Shown one piece after another: positions 28,379 through 36,186 of a stretch of 64,000 bases of DNA (its first letter is position 1; each line of letters starts with the position of its first letter). The notes below the pieces were generated by a model that had not been told where the DNA came from, did not search any database, and saw only the letters and a list, made by a program, of their open reading frames with translations. The position numbers were made by a program, and so were the translations under genes. The stretch is from positions 7,688,001-7,752,000 of the forward strand of contig NZ_CP049838.1 in assembly GCF_013085465.1 (NCBI RefSeq). Reading direction: 5' to 3'. The stretch is from Streptomyces asoensis (GTDB taxonomy: Bacteria > Actinomycetota > Actinomycetes > Streptomycetales > Streptomycetaceae).

Positions 28379-29491
28379 TCAGCTGACGCCGAGACCGGCG
28401 TCGTCGACCGTGGACTCGCCCTCGGCCTTGAGGACCTTGTTCAGGATGCTCAGGTCGTAGATGCCCTTGAGGTCCGGCTTCTCCAGCAGACCCGCCTTGA
28501 CCGCGTGGTCCGCCTCGGCGTTGAGCGTGGAGGCCAGCGGGTCGTTGATGAACTGGATCGACGTCCACGCCGGGTCCAGCACCTCGGTCGGCAGCGCCTT
28601 GCCGGAGTCCGCCTCCAGCTGCTTGTTCGCCGCGGCCTTCGCCGCTGCCGGGTTGGCGTTGATCCACTTGTTGGAGTCGACCGAACCCTTCAGTACCGCC
28701 TCGACGACCTTCGGGTGCTCCGTGAGGAACTTCTGCGACACGATGATGTTCGTGATCACGAACTTCTTGTCGGGCCACAGCGACGCCTCGTCGAGCAGCA
28801 CCTTGCCGCCCTCGGCGACCAGCTTGGACGCGGTCGGCTCCGGCACCCAGGCACCGTCGATCGAACCGGCCTTGAAGGCGTCCGGGGTCACCTTGTTGTC
28901 GCTGCGGACAACGGTTACGTCGCCCTTGCCGCTCTGCGCGTCGACCTTCCAGCCCTGGTCCGCGATCCAGTTCAGGAACGCCACGTCCTGCGTGTTTCCG
29001 AGCTGAGGCGTCGCGATCTTCTTGCCCTTGACGTCCTTGAGGGACTTGACCTTGTCCGGGTTGACGACGAGCTTCACACCGCCGGACGCCGAACCGCCGA
29101 TGATGCGCAGGCTCTTGCCGGCGGACTTGGTGAAGCCGTTGATCGCCGGGGAGGGGCCGATCCAGCCGATGTCGATGGAGCCGGCGTTGAGCGCCTCGAT
29201 CTCGGACGGGCCCGCGTTGAAGGTCGCGTACGACGCCTTGGTGGCGCCCAGCGCCTTCTGGAAGATGCCCTGCTCACGGCCGACCAGCGCGGTCGCGTGC
29301 GTCAGGTTGCCGAAGTAGCCGATCTTGACGGTGTCGAGCCCGTCGATCTTCTCCGATCCGGCGGCGACCTTCTCGTTGGCGTTGTCGTCCTTGGACTCGG
29401 AACCGTAACCGCAGGCGGCCAGGGCGAGCAGGGGAAGGGCCGCTACGGCGGCGATGCCGCGGCGAAGAAGAACTGAGCGGTTGGCAGGCAC
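28379..29491 (-). CDS. Sulfonate-type ABC binding lipoprotein
   Basis: 370 aa from the GTG at 29491, which has GAGAGGAA upstream. The signal ends in LLALAAC, so it is a lipoprotein. The mature sequence has the SsuA/TauA/NMT1-like fold: TVKIGYFGNLTHATALVGREQGIFQKAL, SEIEALNAGSIDIGWIGPSPAINGF and PEPTASKLVAEGG. It should capture an aliphatic sulfonate or similar compound outside the cell. A 235-base gap upstream separates it from cysN and contains small frames. Confidence 0.88.
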   Translation of the reverse strand: MPANRSVLLRRGIAAVAALPLLALAACGYGSESKDDNANEKVAAGSEKIDGLDTVKIGYFGNLTHATALVGREQGIFQKALGATKASYATFNAGPSEIEALNAGSIDIGWIGPSPAINGFTKSAGKSLRIIGGSASGGVKLVVNPDKVKSLKDVKGKKIATPQLGNTQDVAFLNWIADQGWKVDAQSGKGDVTVVRSDNKVTPDAFKAGSIDGAWVPEPTASKLVAEGGKVLLDEASLWPDKKFVITNIIVSQKFLTEHPKVVEAVLKGSVDSNKWINANPAAAKAAANKQLEADSGKALPTEVLDPAWTSIQFINDPLASTLNAEADHAVKAGLLEKPDLKGIYDLSILNKVLKAEGESTVDDAGLGVS

Positions 29492-29619
29492 GGGAGGGGT
29501 TCCTCTCGTTGGCCCGGCGGTCACGGGTTTTCAGGTCGTGGCCGGGAAATCGGCAAAGGGTTTTCGTCGCTTCCGGGACGGCGGGTGGGGGGACGGGGCG
29601 CGCAGGCAGTGCGCGTACG

Positions 29620-29724
29620 TCAGAGCGCACATCGCGCCACTCCGCCCTGCCCGCTGCCGAGGGCGCCGCTGCCGACGCGGCCGCCCTCCTTCGCGAACGT
29701 GGAGTAGAAATCGGTTGTGGTCAT
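29620..29724 (-). CDS. Possible small peptide after cysN
   Basis: 34 codons starting 2 bases after the cysN stop (MTTTDFYSTFAKEGGRV) and ending RCAL. It has GC-ending codons in the middle and a TGT cysteine codon three residues before the stop, like the leader peptide at the head of this operon. A second short frame (29531-29632) begins inside it with MCALTYAHCLRAP and also has two Cys codons. Either could sense cysteine and control the transporter genes downstream. No homologue is recognised. Confidence 0.35.
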   Translation of the reverse strand: MTTTDFYSTFAKEGGRVGSGALGSGQGGVARCAL

Positions 29725-29726
29725 TT

Positions 29727-31061
29727 TCAGAAGTCCCAACCGTCGTCGTCGGACTCGTCCTTGACCGGCTCCGGCGACGCGAACGACTCGCCGACCATGC
29801 CCGCGGTGAGCGTGGTGCCGTCGGCCGGGTCGATCAGGATGAACGAGCCGGTGCGGCGGGAGTCGGCGTAGGAATCCACCGGAAGCGGTTCCGAGGTGCG
29901 GATCTTCACGCGGCCGATGTCGTTGGCGATGAGCTGTCCCGGGTGCGGGTGCAGGGACAGGTCGTCGAGCGTGAGACGGGACGGGATGTCCTTGACGATC
30001 GCCTTGACCGTGCGGGTGCCGTGCTTGATCAGCACCCGGTGCCCGACGGTCAGCGGCTGGTCGGCCACGTGGCACACGGTCGCCTCGACGTCCTGCGTGG
30101 TGGGCGGCGCGTCCTTGGTCGGCACGATCAGGTCGCCGCGCGAGATGTCTATGTCGTCCCTGAGCAGCACGGTCACCGACTGGGTCGTCCACGCCGCGTC
30201 CACCGGCTCGCCCAGCAGGTCGATGCCGGAGATCGTCGAGGTACGGCCGGACGGCAGGACCGTCACCGCCTCGCCCACATGGAACGTGCCGGCCGCGATC
30301 TGACCCGCGTATCCCCGGTAGTCCGGGTGCTCGGCGGTCTGCGGACGGATCACGTACTGCACCGGCAGACGTGCGTGGCAGTGCGCCAGGTCGTGACTGA
30401 CCGGAACCGTTTCCAGGTGTTCCAAGAAGGTCGGCCCGCCGTACCAGTCCATGTTCGCCGACGGATCCACCACGTTGTCACCGGCGAGCGCCGAGATCGG
30501 GATCGCGGTGACCTCGGGAACGCCGAGCTCGCTCGCGTACGCCGTGAACTCCTCGGCAATCTCCGCGAAGACGGTTTCCCTGTACTCGACGAGGTCCATC
30601 TTGTTGACGGCGAGGACGACGTGCGGAACACGGAGCAGGGCCGCGATCGCCGCGTGCCTGCGGGTCTGTTCCACAACCCCGTTGCGGGCGTCGACCAGGA
30701 TCACCGTCAGCTCGGCCGTGGAGGCACCCGTCACCATGTTGCGGGTGTACTGCACATGACCGGGGGTGTCGGCGAGGATGAAGCGGCGCCGGGGCGTGGC
30801 GAAGTAGCGGTAGGCCACGTCGATGGTGATGCCCTGCTCGCGCTCGGCGCGCAGGCCGTCGGTGAGGAGCGCCAGGTCGGGAGCTTCCTGGCCGCGGCTC
30901 GCCGAGACCCGCTCCACGGCCTCCAGCTGGTCGCTCAGGATCGACTTCGAGTCGTGCAGGAGCCGGCCCACGAGCGTGGACTTGCCGTCGTCGACGGAAC
31001 CGGCGGTGGCGAACCGCAGCAGGGTCGTTGCCGAGAGTTCCTCGGAGGTGATCGTGCTCAT
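29727..31061 (-). CDS. cysN: Sulfate adenylyltransferase subunit 1 (GTPase)
   Basis: 444 aa. A translation-factor-like GTPase: P-loop GSVDDGKS (21-28), DTPGHVQYTRNM (G3) and NKMDL (G4), followed by beta-barrel domains. With CysD it forms ATP sulfurylase, using GTP hydrolysis to drive synthesis of adenylylsulfate from sulfate and ATP. It starts 2 bases after the cysD stop. There is no fused APS kinase domain; that activity is encoded by the separate cysC. Confidence 0.96.
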   Translation of the reverse strand: MSTITSEELSATTLLRFATAGSVDDGKSTLVGRLLHDSKSILSDQLEAVERVSASRGQEAPDLALLTDGLRAEREQGITIDVAYRYFATPRRRFILADTPGHVQYTRNMVTGASTAELTVILVDARNGVVEQTRRHAAIAALLRVPHVVLAVNKMDLVEYRETVFAEIAEEFTAYASELGVPEVTAIPISALAGDNVVDPSANMDWYGGPTFLEHLETVPVSHDLAHCHARLPVQYVIRPQTAEHPDYRGYAGQIAAGTFHVGEAVTVLPSGRTSTISGIDLLGEPVDAAWTTQSVTVLLRDDIDISRGDLIVPTKDAPPTTQDVEATVCHVADQPLTVGHRVLIKHGTRTVKAIVKDIPSRLTLDDLSLHPHPGQLIANDIGRVKIRTSEPLPVDSYADSRRTGSFILIDPADGTTLTAGMVGESFASPEPVKDESDDDGWDF

Positions 31062-31063
31062 GC

Positions 31064-32002
31064 TTAGAAGTACCCCTCGCGCTTGCGGTCTTCCATCGCG
31101 GCCTCGGACATCTTGTCGTCGGCGCGGGTGGCGCCGCGCTCGGTGAGCCGGGAGGCGGCGATCTCGGCGATGACGTCGTCGAGCGTCAACGCGTCGGAGT
31201 CGACGGCACCGGTGCAGGACATGTCGCCGACGGTCCGGTAGCGCACGAGGCGCTTCTCGACGGTCTCGCCGTCCTTCGGCCCGCCCCACTCACCGGCGGT
31301 CAGCCACATCCCGCCGCGCCGGAAGACCTCCCGGTCGTGCGCGAAGTAGATCTGGGGCAGTTCGATGCCCTCACGGGCGATGTACTGCCAGACGTCGAGC
31401 TCGGTCCAGTTGGACAGCGGGAACACACGGACGTGCTCACCGGGGGCGTGCCGGCCGTTGTAGAGGTTCCACAGCTCCGGGCGCTGGCGGCGGGGGTCCC
31501 ACTGGGAGAACTCGTCGCGCAGGGAGAAAACCCGTTCCTTGGCGCGGGCCTTCTCCTCGTCGCGGCGCCCGCCGCCGAAGACGGCGTCGAACTTCTCGGA
31601 CTGGATCTTCTCCGTCAGCGGAAGCGTCTGGAGCGGGTTACGCGTGCCGTCGGGGCGTTCGCGCAGCGCACCGCGGTCGATGTAGTCCTGGACGGAGGCC
31701 ACGTGCAGGCGCAGCCCGTGCGCGGCGACGACCCGGTCGCGGTACTCGAGGACTTCGGGGAAGTTGTGCCCGGTGTCGACGTGCAGGAGCGAGAAGGGGA
31801 CCGGGGCCGGGGCGAACGCCTTCAGCGCCAGGTGCAGCATGACGATGGAGTCCTTGCCACCGGAGAAAAGGATCACCGGGTTCTCGAACTCGCCCGCCAC
31901 CTCGCGGAAGATGTGCACCGCCTCGGACTCCAGAGAGTCCAGGTGGCTGAGGGCGTACGGACTGGCCGTGCCCTCCTCGGCCTTGGCGACGGTCGTCGTC
32001 AT
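31064..32002 (-). CDS. cysD: Sulfate adenylyltransferase subunit 2
   Basis: 312 aa from the ATG at 32002 with GAGAGGGG upstream. The PP-loop SGGKDS (47-52) and HVDTGHNFPEVLEYRD identify the catalytic subunit of ATP sulfurylase, which adenylates sulfate. FGGGRRDEEKARAKERVFS is the usual CysD signature. It overlaps the end of cysC by four bases. Confidence 0.97.
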   Translation of the reverse strand: MTTTVAKAEEGTASPYALSHLDSLESEAVHIFREVAGEFENPVILFSGGKDSIVMLHLALKAFAPAPVPFSLLHVDTGHNFPEVLEYRDRVVAAHGLRLHVASVQDYIDRGALRERPDGTRNPLQTLPLTEKIQSEKFDAVFGGGRRDEEKARAKERVFSLRDEFSQWDPRRQRPELWNLYNGRHAPGEHVRVFPLSNWTELDVWQYIAREGIELPQIYFAHDREVFRRGGMWLTAGEWGGPKDGETVEKRLVRYRTVGDMSCTGAVDSDALTLDDVIAEIAASRLTERGATRADDKMSEAAMEDRKREGYF

Positions 32003-32535
32003 GCCAGTCCCCTCTCGGTGAGCAGGGCGTACACGGATGCCGCGGACTCCTGCACGGTCTGGTCCTGGGATTCGATCCGCAGATCCGGCGACTCGGGGGC
32101 CTCGTAGGGGTCGTCGACCCCGGTGAGTCCGGTCAGCTCGCCCGCCGCCTGCTTCGCGTACAGACCCTTCACGTCCCGGACCGAGCACACCTCGACCGGA
32201 GTCGCCACGTGCACCTCCAGGTAACCGGTTCCGCTCTCCTGATGGCGCTTGCGCACCGCGTCCCGGCTGTCGGCGTAGGGCGCGATCACCGGGACCAGGG
32301 CCTTGACGCCGTTACGGGCGAGCAGCTCGGCCAGGAAACCGATGCGCTGCACGTTGATGTGCCGGTCCTCGCGGCTGAAGCCGAGGCCCGCGGAGATGAA
32401 CTCGCGGATCTCGTCGCCGTCGAGCACCTCGACGCGGTGGCCCTCCTCGCGCAGCCGGCCGGCCAGCTCGTACGCGATGGTGGTCTTGCCGGCGCTCGGC
32501 AGACCCGTGAGCCAGACGGTGGCTCCGGTCGTCAC
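31999..32535 (-). CDS. cysC: Adenylylsulfate (APS) kinase
   Basis: 178 aa from the GTG at 32535 (VTTGATVWLTGLPSAGKTT), preceded by GGGAG at good spacing. An in-frame ATG at 32598 would add a low-complexity TNAPTPTPIST tail without a ribosome binding site. P-loop GLPSAGKTT and the substrate motif RDVKGLYAKQ are intact. It phosphorylates APS to PAPS. Its place beside a CysH of the iron-sulfur type, which usually uses APS directly, is noteworthy. Confidence 0.93.
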   Translation of the reverse strand: MTTGATVWLTGLPSAGKTTIAYELAGRLREEGHRVEVLDGDEIREFISAGLGFSREDRHINVQRIGFLAELLARNGVKALVPVIAPYADSRDAVRKRHQESGTGYLEVHVATPVEVCSVRDVKGLYAKQAAGELTGLTGVDDPYEAPESPDLRIESQDQTVQESAASVYALLTERGLA

Positions 32536-32603
32536 GTGGTTCTCCCGGTTCGTAGAAATGGGGGTGGGGGTGGGGGCGTTCGTGGAGGTCGAGGTCATCG
32601 CGG

Positions 32604-33314
32604 TCAGCCGTGCAGCCCGCACTCGGTCTTCGAGCGTCCCGCCCAGCGGCCGGCGCGCGCGTCCTCGCCCGCCAGGACCCGGCGGGTGCACGGGGCGCAG
32701 CCGACGGAGGCGTAACCGTCCATCAGCAGGGGGTTGGACAGTACGCCGTGCTCGGTGATGTACGCATCGACGTCGTCCTGGGTCCAGCGGGCGATGGGCG
32801 AGATCTTGACCTTCTGCCGCTTCTCGTCCCAGCCGACGACCGGAGTACCCGCCCGGGTCGCGGACTCGTCGCGCCGCAGGCCGGTGGCCCAGGCCCGGTA
32901 ACCCTTGAGCCCCTCTTCCAACGGCTGCACCTTGCGCAACTTGCAGCACAGGTCCGGGTCGCGGTCGTGCAACTTTGGCCCGTACTCGGCGTCCTGCTCG
33001 GCGATCGTCTGGCGCGGGGTGAGCGTGATGACGTTGACGTCCATCACCGCCTCGACCGCGTCCCGGGTGCCGATGGTCTCGGGGAAGTGGTAACCGGTGT
33101 CGAGGAACACCACGTCCACGCCCTTCTGGACCCGGGACGCCAGGTGCGCGACCACGGCGTCCTCCATCGAGGACGTCACGCAGAACTGCTTGCCGAAGGT
33201 GTCCACCGCCCACTGGAGGATCTCCAGTGCGGAGGCCTCCTCCAGGTCGCGGCCCGCCTCTTCGGCGAGCGCCTTCAACTCGTCGGTCGTACGGCCTTCC
33301 TGAAGCGTCGTCAT
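32604..33314 (-). CDS. cysH: Phosphoadenylyl/adenylyl-sulfate reductase, [4Fe-4S] type
   Basis: 236 aa. PP-loop-like SSMEDAVV and LDTGYHFPETIGTRD bind the nucleotide. Four cysteines in the pattern CC (123-124) and CAPC (206-209) are the [4Fe-4S] signature of APS reductases, and ECGLH (Cys232) is the catalytic tail that forms the thiosulfonate. Thioredoxin then releases sulfite. Because the cluster is present, APS is the expected substrate, though relatives in Bacillus accept PAPS as well. It overlaps the small zinc-ribbon gene. Confidence 0.95.
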   Translation of the reverse strand: MTTLQEGRTTDELKALAEEAGRDLEEASALEILQWAVDTFGKQFCVTSSMEDAVVAHLASRVQKGVDVVFLDTGYHFPETIGTRDAVEAVMDVNVITLTPRQTIAEQDAEYGPKLHDRDPDLCCKLRKVQPLEEGLKGYRAWATGLRRDESATRAGTPVVGWDEKRQKVKISPIARWTQDDVDAYITEHGVLSNPLLMDGYASVGCAPCTRRVLAGEDARAGRWAGRSKTECGLHG

Positions 33315-33490
33315 ATCCGGTCCCCTCCCGGTTCGGTGCGCTGAACGCCCCGGGCGAGCAGCCCGAGGAACTTCAGCTGGAATGCGCGGTTGCATGCCGC
33401 GCATTCCCAGGCGCCGTGGCCCTGCTCGCTCGGACGCAGGTCCTCGTCGCCGCAGTAGGGGCAGTAGAAGGGTGCGGCCCGCTCGCTCAT
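33311..33490 (-). CDS. Small zinc-ribbon protein of the sulfate operon
   Basis: 59 aa. Two CxxC pairs, CPYC (10-13) and CAAC (30-33), make a rubredoxin-like or zinc-ribbon knuckle. The start overlaps the sulfite reductase stop (ATGA) and the stop overlaps the cysH start, so translation of all three is tightly coupled. I recall the same small gene in the sulfate operons of other Streptomyces. A role as a small redox partner or metal-binding factor for CysH or the sulfite reductase is plausible but unproven. Confidence 0.85.
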   Translation of the reverse strand: MSERAAPFYCPYCGDEDLRPSEQGHGAWECAACNRAFQLKFLGLLARGVQRTEPGGDRI

Positions 33491-35184
33491 GAGAGGGCCT
33501 CCTCGCTGGCACGCGTGGCCCAGACGGCGAACCGCTCGCCGTCCTCGCGCTCGTCCTGGAACCGCTTCAGTACGCGTTCCACGTAGTCCGGCAGCTCCTC
33601 CGAGGTGACCTTCAGACCACGGACCTTGCGACCGAAAGCGGCTTCCAGCCCGAGCGCACCGCCGAGGTGCACCTGGAAGCCCTCGACCTGCTCGCCCTGG
33701 TCGTTGAGGACCAGCTGGCCCTTGAGACCGATGTCCGCGACCTGGATGCGGGCGCAGGCGTTCGGGCAGCCGTTGATGTTGATGGTGATCGGCTCGTCGA
33801 ACTCCGGGATGCGGCGCTCGAGTTCGTCGATCAGTGCGGAGCCGCGCTGCTTGGTCTCGACGATGGCGAGCTTGCAGTACTCGATGCCGGTGCAGGCCAT
33901 GGTGCCGCGCCGGAACGGGGAGGGCTTGGCGGTCAGGTCCAGCGCCTCCAGCGCCTCGACCAGCGACTCGACCTGGTCCTCCTCGACGTCGAGGACGATC
34001 ATCTTCTGCTCGACGGTGGTACGCACCCGGCCAGATCCGTGCGCCTCGGCGAGCTTCGCGATCTTCGTCAGGGTGGCGCCGTCCACGCGGCCGACACGCG
34101 GGGCGAAACCGACGTAGTAACGGCCGTCCTGCTGGCGGTGCACGCCGACGTGGTCGCGCCAGCGCTCGACGGGGGCGGCGGGCGCCGGGCCGTCGACGAG
34201 CGTGCGCTTGAGGTACTCGTCCTCCAGGACCTGGCGGAACTTCTCCGGGCCCCAGTCGGAGACCAGGAACTTCAGGCGCGCCCGGGTGCGCAGGCGCCGG
34301 TAGCCGTAGTCGCGGAAGATGCCGATCACGCCCGCCCAGACGTCCGGGACCTCGTCCAGCGGGACCCAGGCGCCGAGCCGGACACCGATCTTCGGGTTGG
34401 TGGAGAGCCCACCGCCGACCCACAGGTCGAAGCCGGGGCCGTGCTCGGGGTGTTCGACGCCGACGAACGCGATGTCGTTGATCTCGTGGGCGACGTCCAG
34501 GAGCGGGGAGCCGGAGATCGCCGTCTTGAACTTGCGCGGCAGGTTGGAGAACTCCTTGCTGCCGATGAACCGCCGGTGGATCTCCTCGACGGCCGGGCTG
34601 CCGTCGATGATCTCGTCCTCGGCGATGCCGGCCACCGGCGAGCCGAGGATCGTCCGGGGCGTGTCGCCGCAGGCCTCGGTGGTCGACAGGCCGACCGCCT
34701 CGAGACGGTTCCAGATCTCGGGCACGTCCTCGATGCGGATCCAGTGGTACTGCACGTTCTGCCGGTCGGTGAGGTCGGCGGTGCCGCGGGCGAACTCCTG
34801 CGAGATCTCGCCGATCACCCTCAGCTGCTCGGTGGTGAGCCGGCCGCCGTCGATGCGGACCCGCAGCATGAAGTACTTGTCGTCCAGCTCCTCCGGCTCG
34901 AGGATCGCCGTCTTGCCGCCGTCGATCCCCGGCTTGCGCTGGGTGTACAGCCCCCACCAGCGCATCCGGCCGCGCAGATCGTTGGGGTCGATCGAGTCGA
35001 AACCCCGCTTGGAGTAGATCGTCTCAATGCGTGTCCGCACATTGAGACCGTCGTCGTCCTTCTTGAACTGCTCGTTGCCGTTGAGCGGGGTGAAGTGTCC
35101 CGCGGCCCACTGGCCCTCACCGCGGTGACGGCTCACCTTGCGGCGGGGAGTCGCGGCGGCAGGGTTCTGCGGGGTGGCGGCCAT
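33487..35184 (-). CDS. sirA: Ferredoxin-dependent sulfite reductase (SirA/NirA family)
   Basis: 565 aa, the usual length. It reduces sulfite to sulfide with six electrons from ferredoxin. Cys431, Cys437 (CTGIEYC), Cys473 and Cys477 (NGCPNAC) bind the [4Fe-4S] cluster joined to siroheme. Tyr80 (WGLYTQR) and Cys172 (EACGD) are 92 residues apart, as are the covalently linked Tyr69 and Cys161 of M. tuberculosis NirA, the feature of the sulfite rather than nitrite enzyme. It is the first large gene of the operon, behind a leader peptide. Confidence 0.95.
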   Translation of the reverse strand: MAATPQNPAAATPRRKVSRHRGEGQWAAGHFTPLNGNEQFKKDDDGLNVRTRIETIYSKRGFDSIDPNDLRGRMRWWGLYTQRKPGIDGGKTAILEPEELDDKYFMLRVRIDGGRLTTEQLRVIGEISQEFARGTADLTDRQNVQYHWIRIEDVPEIWNRLEAVGLSTTEACGDTPRTILGSPVAGIAEDEIIDGSPAVEEIHRRFIGSKEFSNLPRKFKTAISGSPLLDVAHEINDIAFVGVEHPEHGPGFDLWVGGGLSTNPKIGVRLGAWVPLDEVPDVWAGVIGIFRDYGYRRLRTRARLKFLVSDWGPEKFRQVLEDEYLKRTLVDGPAPAAPVERWRDHVGVHRQQDGRYYVGFAPRVGRVDGATLTKIAKLAEAHGSGRVRTTVEQKMIVLDVEEDQVESLVEALEALDLTAKPSPFRRGTMACTGIEYCKLAIVETKQRGSALIDELERRIPEFDEPITININGCPNACARIQVADIGLKGQLVLNDQGEQVEGFQVHLGGALGLEAAFGRKVRGLKVTSEELPDYVERVLKRFQDEREDGERFAVWATRASEEALS

Positions 35185-35220
35185 GGTTGATACGTCCTTC
35201 GGGACAGCGGAGGAAGGTGT

Positions 35221-35235
35221 CGGCGCGTAGCGCCG
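35221..35235 (-). promoter_or_regulatory. Small hairpin in the sirA leader RNA
   Basis: CGGCGC-GTA-GCGCCG is a perfect six-pair hairpin 36 bases upstream of the sirA start and downstream of the leader peptide. It is a candidate anti-terminator or Rho-related element of an attenuation mechanism. No U-run follows it. Confidence 0.35.
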
Positions 35236-35362
35236 TCCGGGAGGGGTGCTGGTCGGGTGACGGGCGGGCGGCTCTGACCTGCGCGTACGGGCGCATGAGA
35301 GTACATGCGCGTCATTGCGCGAGCGGGAGGCTGTACGGAGATGTCGGCGGTGCTGCGGCTCG

Positions 35363-35446
35363 TCAGCTCGCCGGACAGATGGCGCTGGACATGCGGCCGA
35401 GGTCGACGTGCCGCCGACTCACCAAGGCAATTCCAGTTCCGGACAT
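35363..35446 (-). CDS. Cysteine-containing leader peptide of the sulfate operon
   Basis: 27 codons. The peptide begins MSGTGIALV, contains the conserved SRRHVDLGR stretch and ends AICPAS with one TGT cysteine codon four from the stop. It belongs to the actinobacterial putative leader peptide family found upstream of sulfur genes. In mycobacteria, cysteine-rich leader ORFs attenuate cys operons when cysteinyl-tRNA is plentiful. It lies 178 bases upstream of sirA. The ATG follows CACGCT by 6 bases without a ribosome binding site, which fits a leaderless start. Translation probably reports cysteine supply; the single Cys codon makes the exact mechanism uncertain. Confidence 0.8.
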   Translation of the reverse strand: MSGTGIALVSRRHVDLGRMSSAICPAS

Positions 35447-35468
35447 GACGAAAGCGTGTCACGGCGAT

Positions 35469-35483
35469 CTGGACACAGTCCAG
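35469..35483. promoter_or_regulatory. Palindrome overlapping the sulfate operon promoter
   Basis: CTGGAC-ACA-GTCCAG is a perfect inverted repeat 22 bases upstream of the leader peptide ATG. Read on the minus strand it overlaps the probable -35 box (TGGACT, 18 bases before CACGCT). A regulator bound here could block or assist polymerase. A second palindrome, GATCA-CA-TGATC, lies at 35538-35549. Confidence 0.45.
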
Positions 35484-35596
35484 CTTCGTCCGCGATGCGG
35501 ACACCCTTGTCCCGAAATGTGAGACAGAGGTGTCGTCGATCACATGATCCGCGAGGCCTCTTGTCGGCGCAGGTCACAGCCGGTATGAGCGCAGGG

Positions 35597-36169
35597 TCAG
35601 GCCGGGAGGGCGCCCGGCCAGGGACCCGGCGCGGACACCTCGGGCTGCTCCTCGACCTTGGTGTCGAACAGCTTGAAACCGCGCCGTTGATAGTTGTCCA
35701 TGGCGTGCTCGCCGTCCAGGCTGCACGTGTGCAGCCACACCCGCTTGGTCTGCGGCAGCCCGGGCCAGCGGTCCGTGAGGTCCCACGCCCGGGCGGCGCC
35801 GTACGCCAGCAGGTGCCCGCCGATGCGCCGTCCCCGGAAGGCCGGGATCAGACCGAAGTAAACGATCTCTACGACACCGTCGTCCTGCGGCTCCAGCTCC
35901 ACGTACCCGGCCGGCGTGCCCCGGTCGTAGGCGACCCAGGTCTCGACACCCGGGCGCGCCAGATGCTCCTGCCACTGCGCGTACGTCCAGCGCAGCCGGT
36001 CGATCCAGCGGATGTCCCCGCCGACGGACGCGTACAGGAAACGACTGAACTCGGGAGAGGGGACCTCGGAGCGGACGATCCGGACGTCGCCCTCGGGCGC
36101 GGCGGCGGGGAGGACGTCGTTCGGGTCGGTCTGCTCCAGGGACCAGGTGGTCACGGGGATGTTGGTCAT
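35597..36169 (-). CDS. GNAT-family N-acetyltransferase
   Basis: 190 aa. The acetyl-CoA-binding motif A is visible as VEIVYFGLIPAFRGRRIGGH, with RGRRIGG as the pyrophosphate loop, and NYQRRGFKLFDT as motif B. Many relatives acetylate small molecules or protein N-termini; the substrate is unknown. It begins 17 bases after the stop of the secreted-protein gene, so the two are probably co-transcribed. Confidence 0.85.
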   Translation of the reverse strand: MTNIPVTTWSLEQTDPNDVLPAAAPEGDVRIVRSEVPSPEFSRFLYASVGGDIRWIDRLRWTYAQWQEHLARPGVETWVAYDRGTPAGYVELEPQDDGVVEIVYFGLIPAFRGRRIGGHLLAYGAARAWDLTDRWPGLPQTKRVWLHTCSLDGEHAMDNYQRRGFKLFDTKVEEQPEVSAPGPWPGALPA

Positions 36170-36186
36170 GCCCGTCAGGGAATCAT

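Noticed and set aside
31999..32598. Longer cysC starting at the ATG at 32598
   Set aside because: The extra residues are low complexity (Thr/Pro/Asn) and no ribosome binding site precedes this ATG, whereas the GTG at 32535 has GGGAG at good spacing.
33667..35190. 507-codon plus-strand frame opposite sirA
   Set aside because: Shadow of a well-supported sulfite reductase gene with all cluster cysteines.
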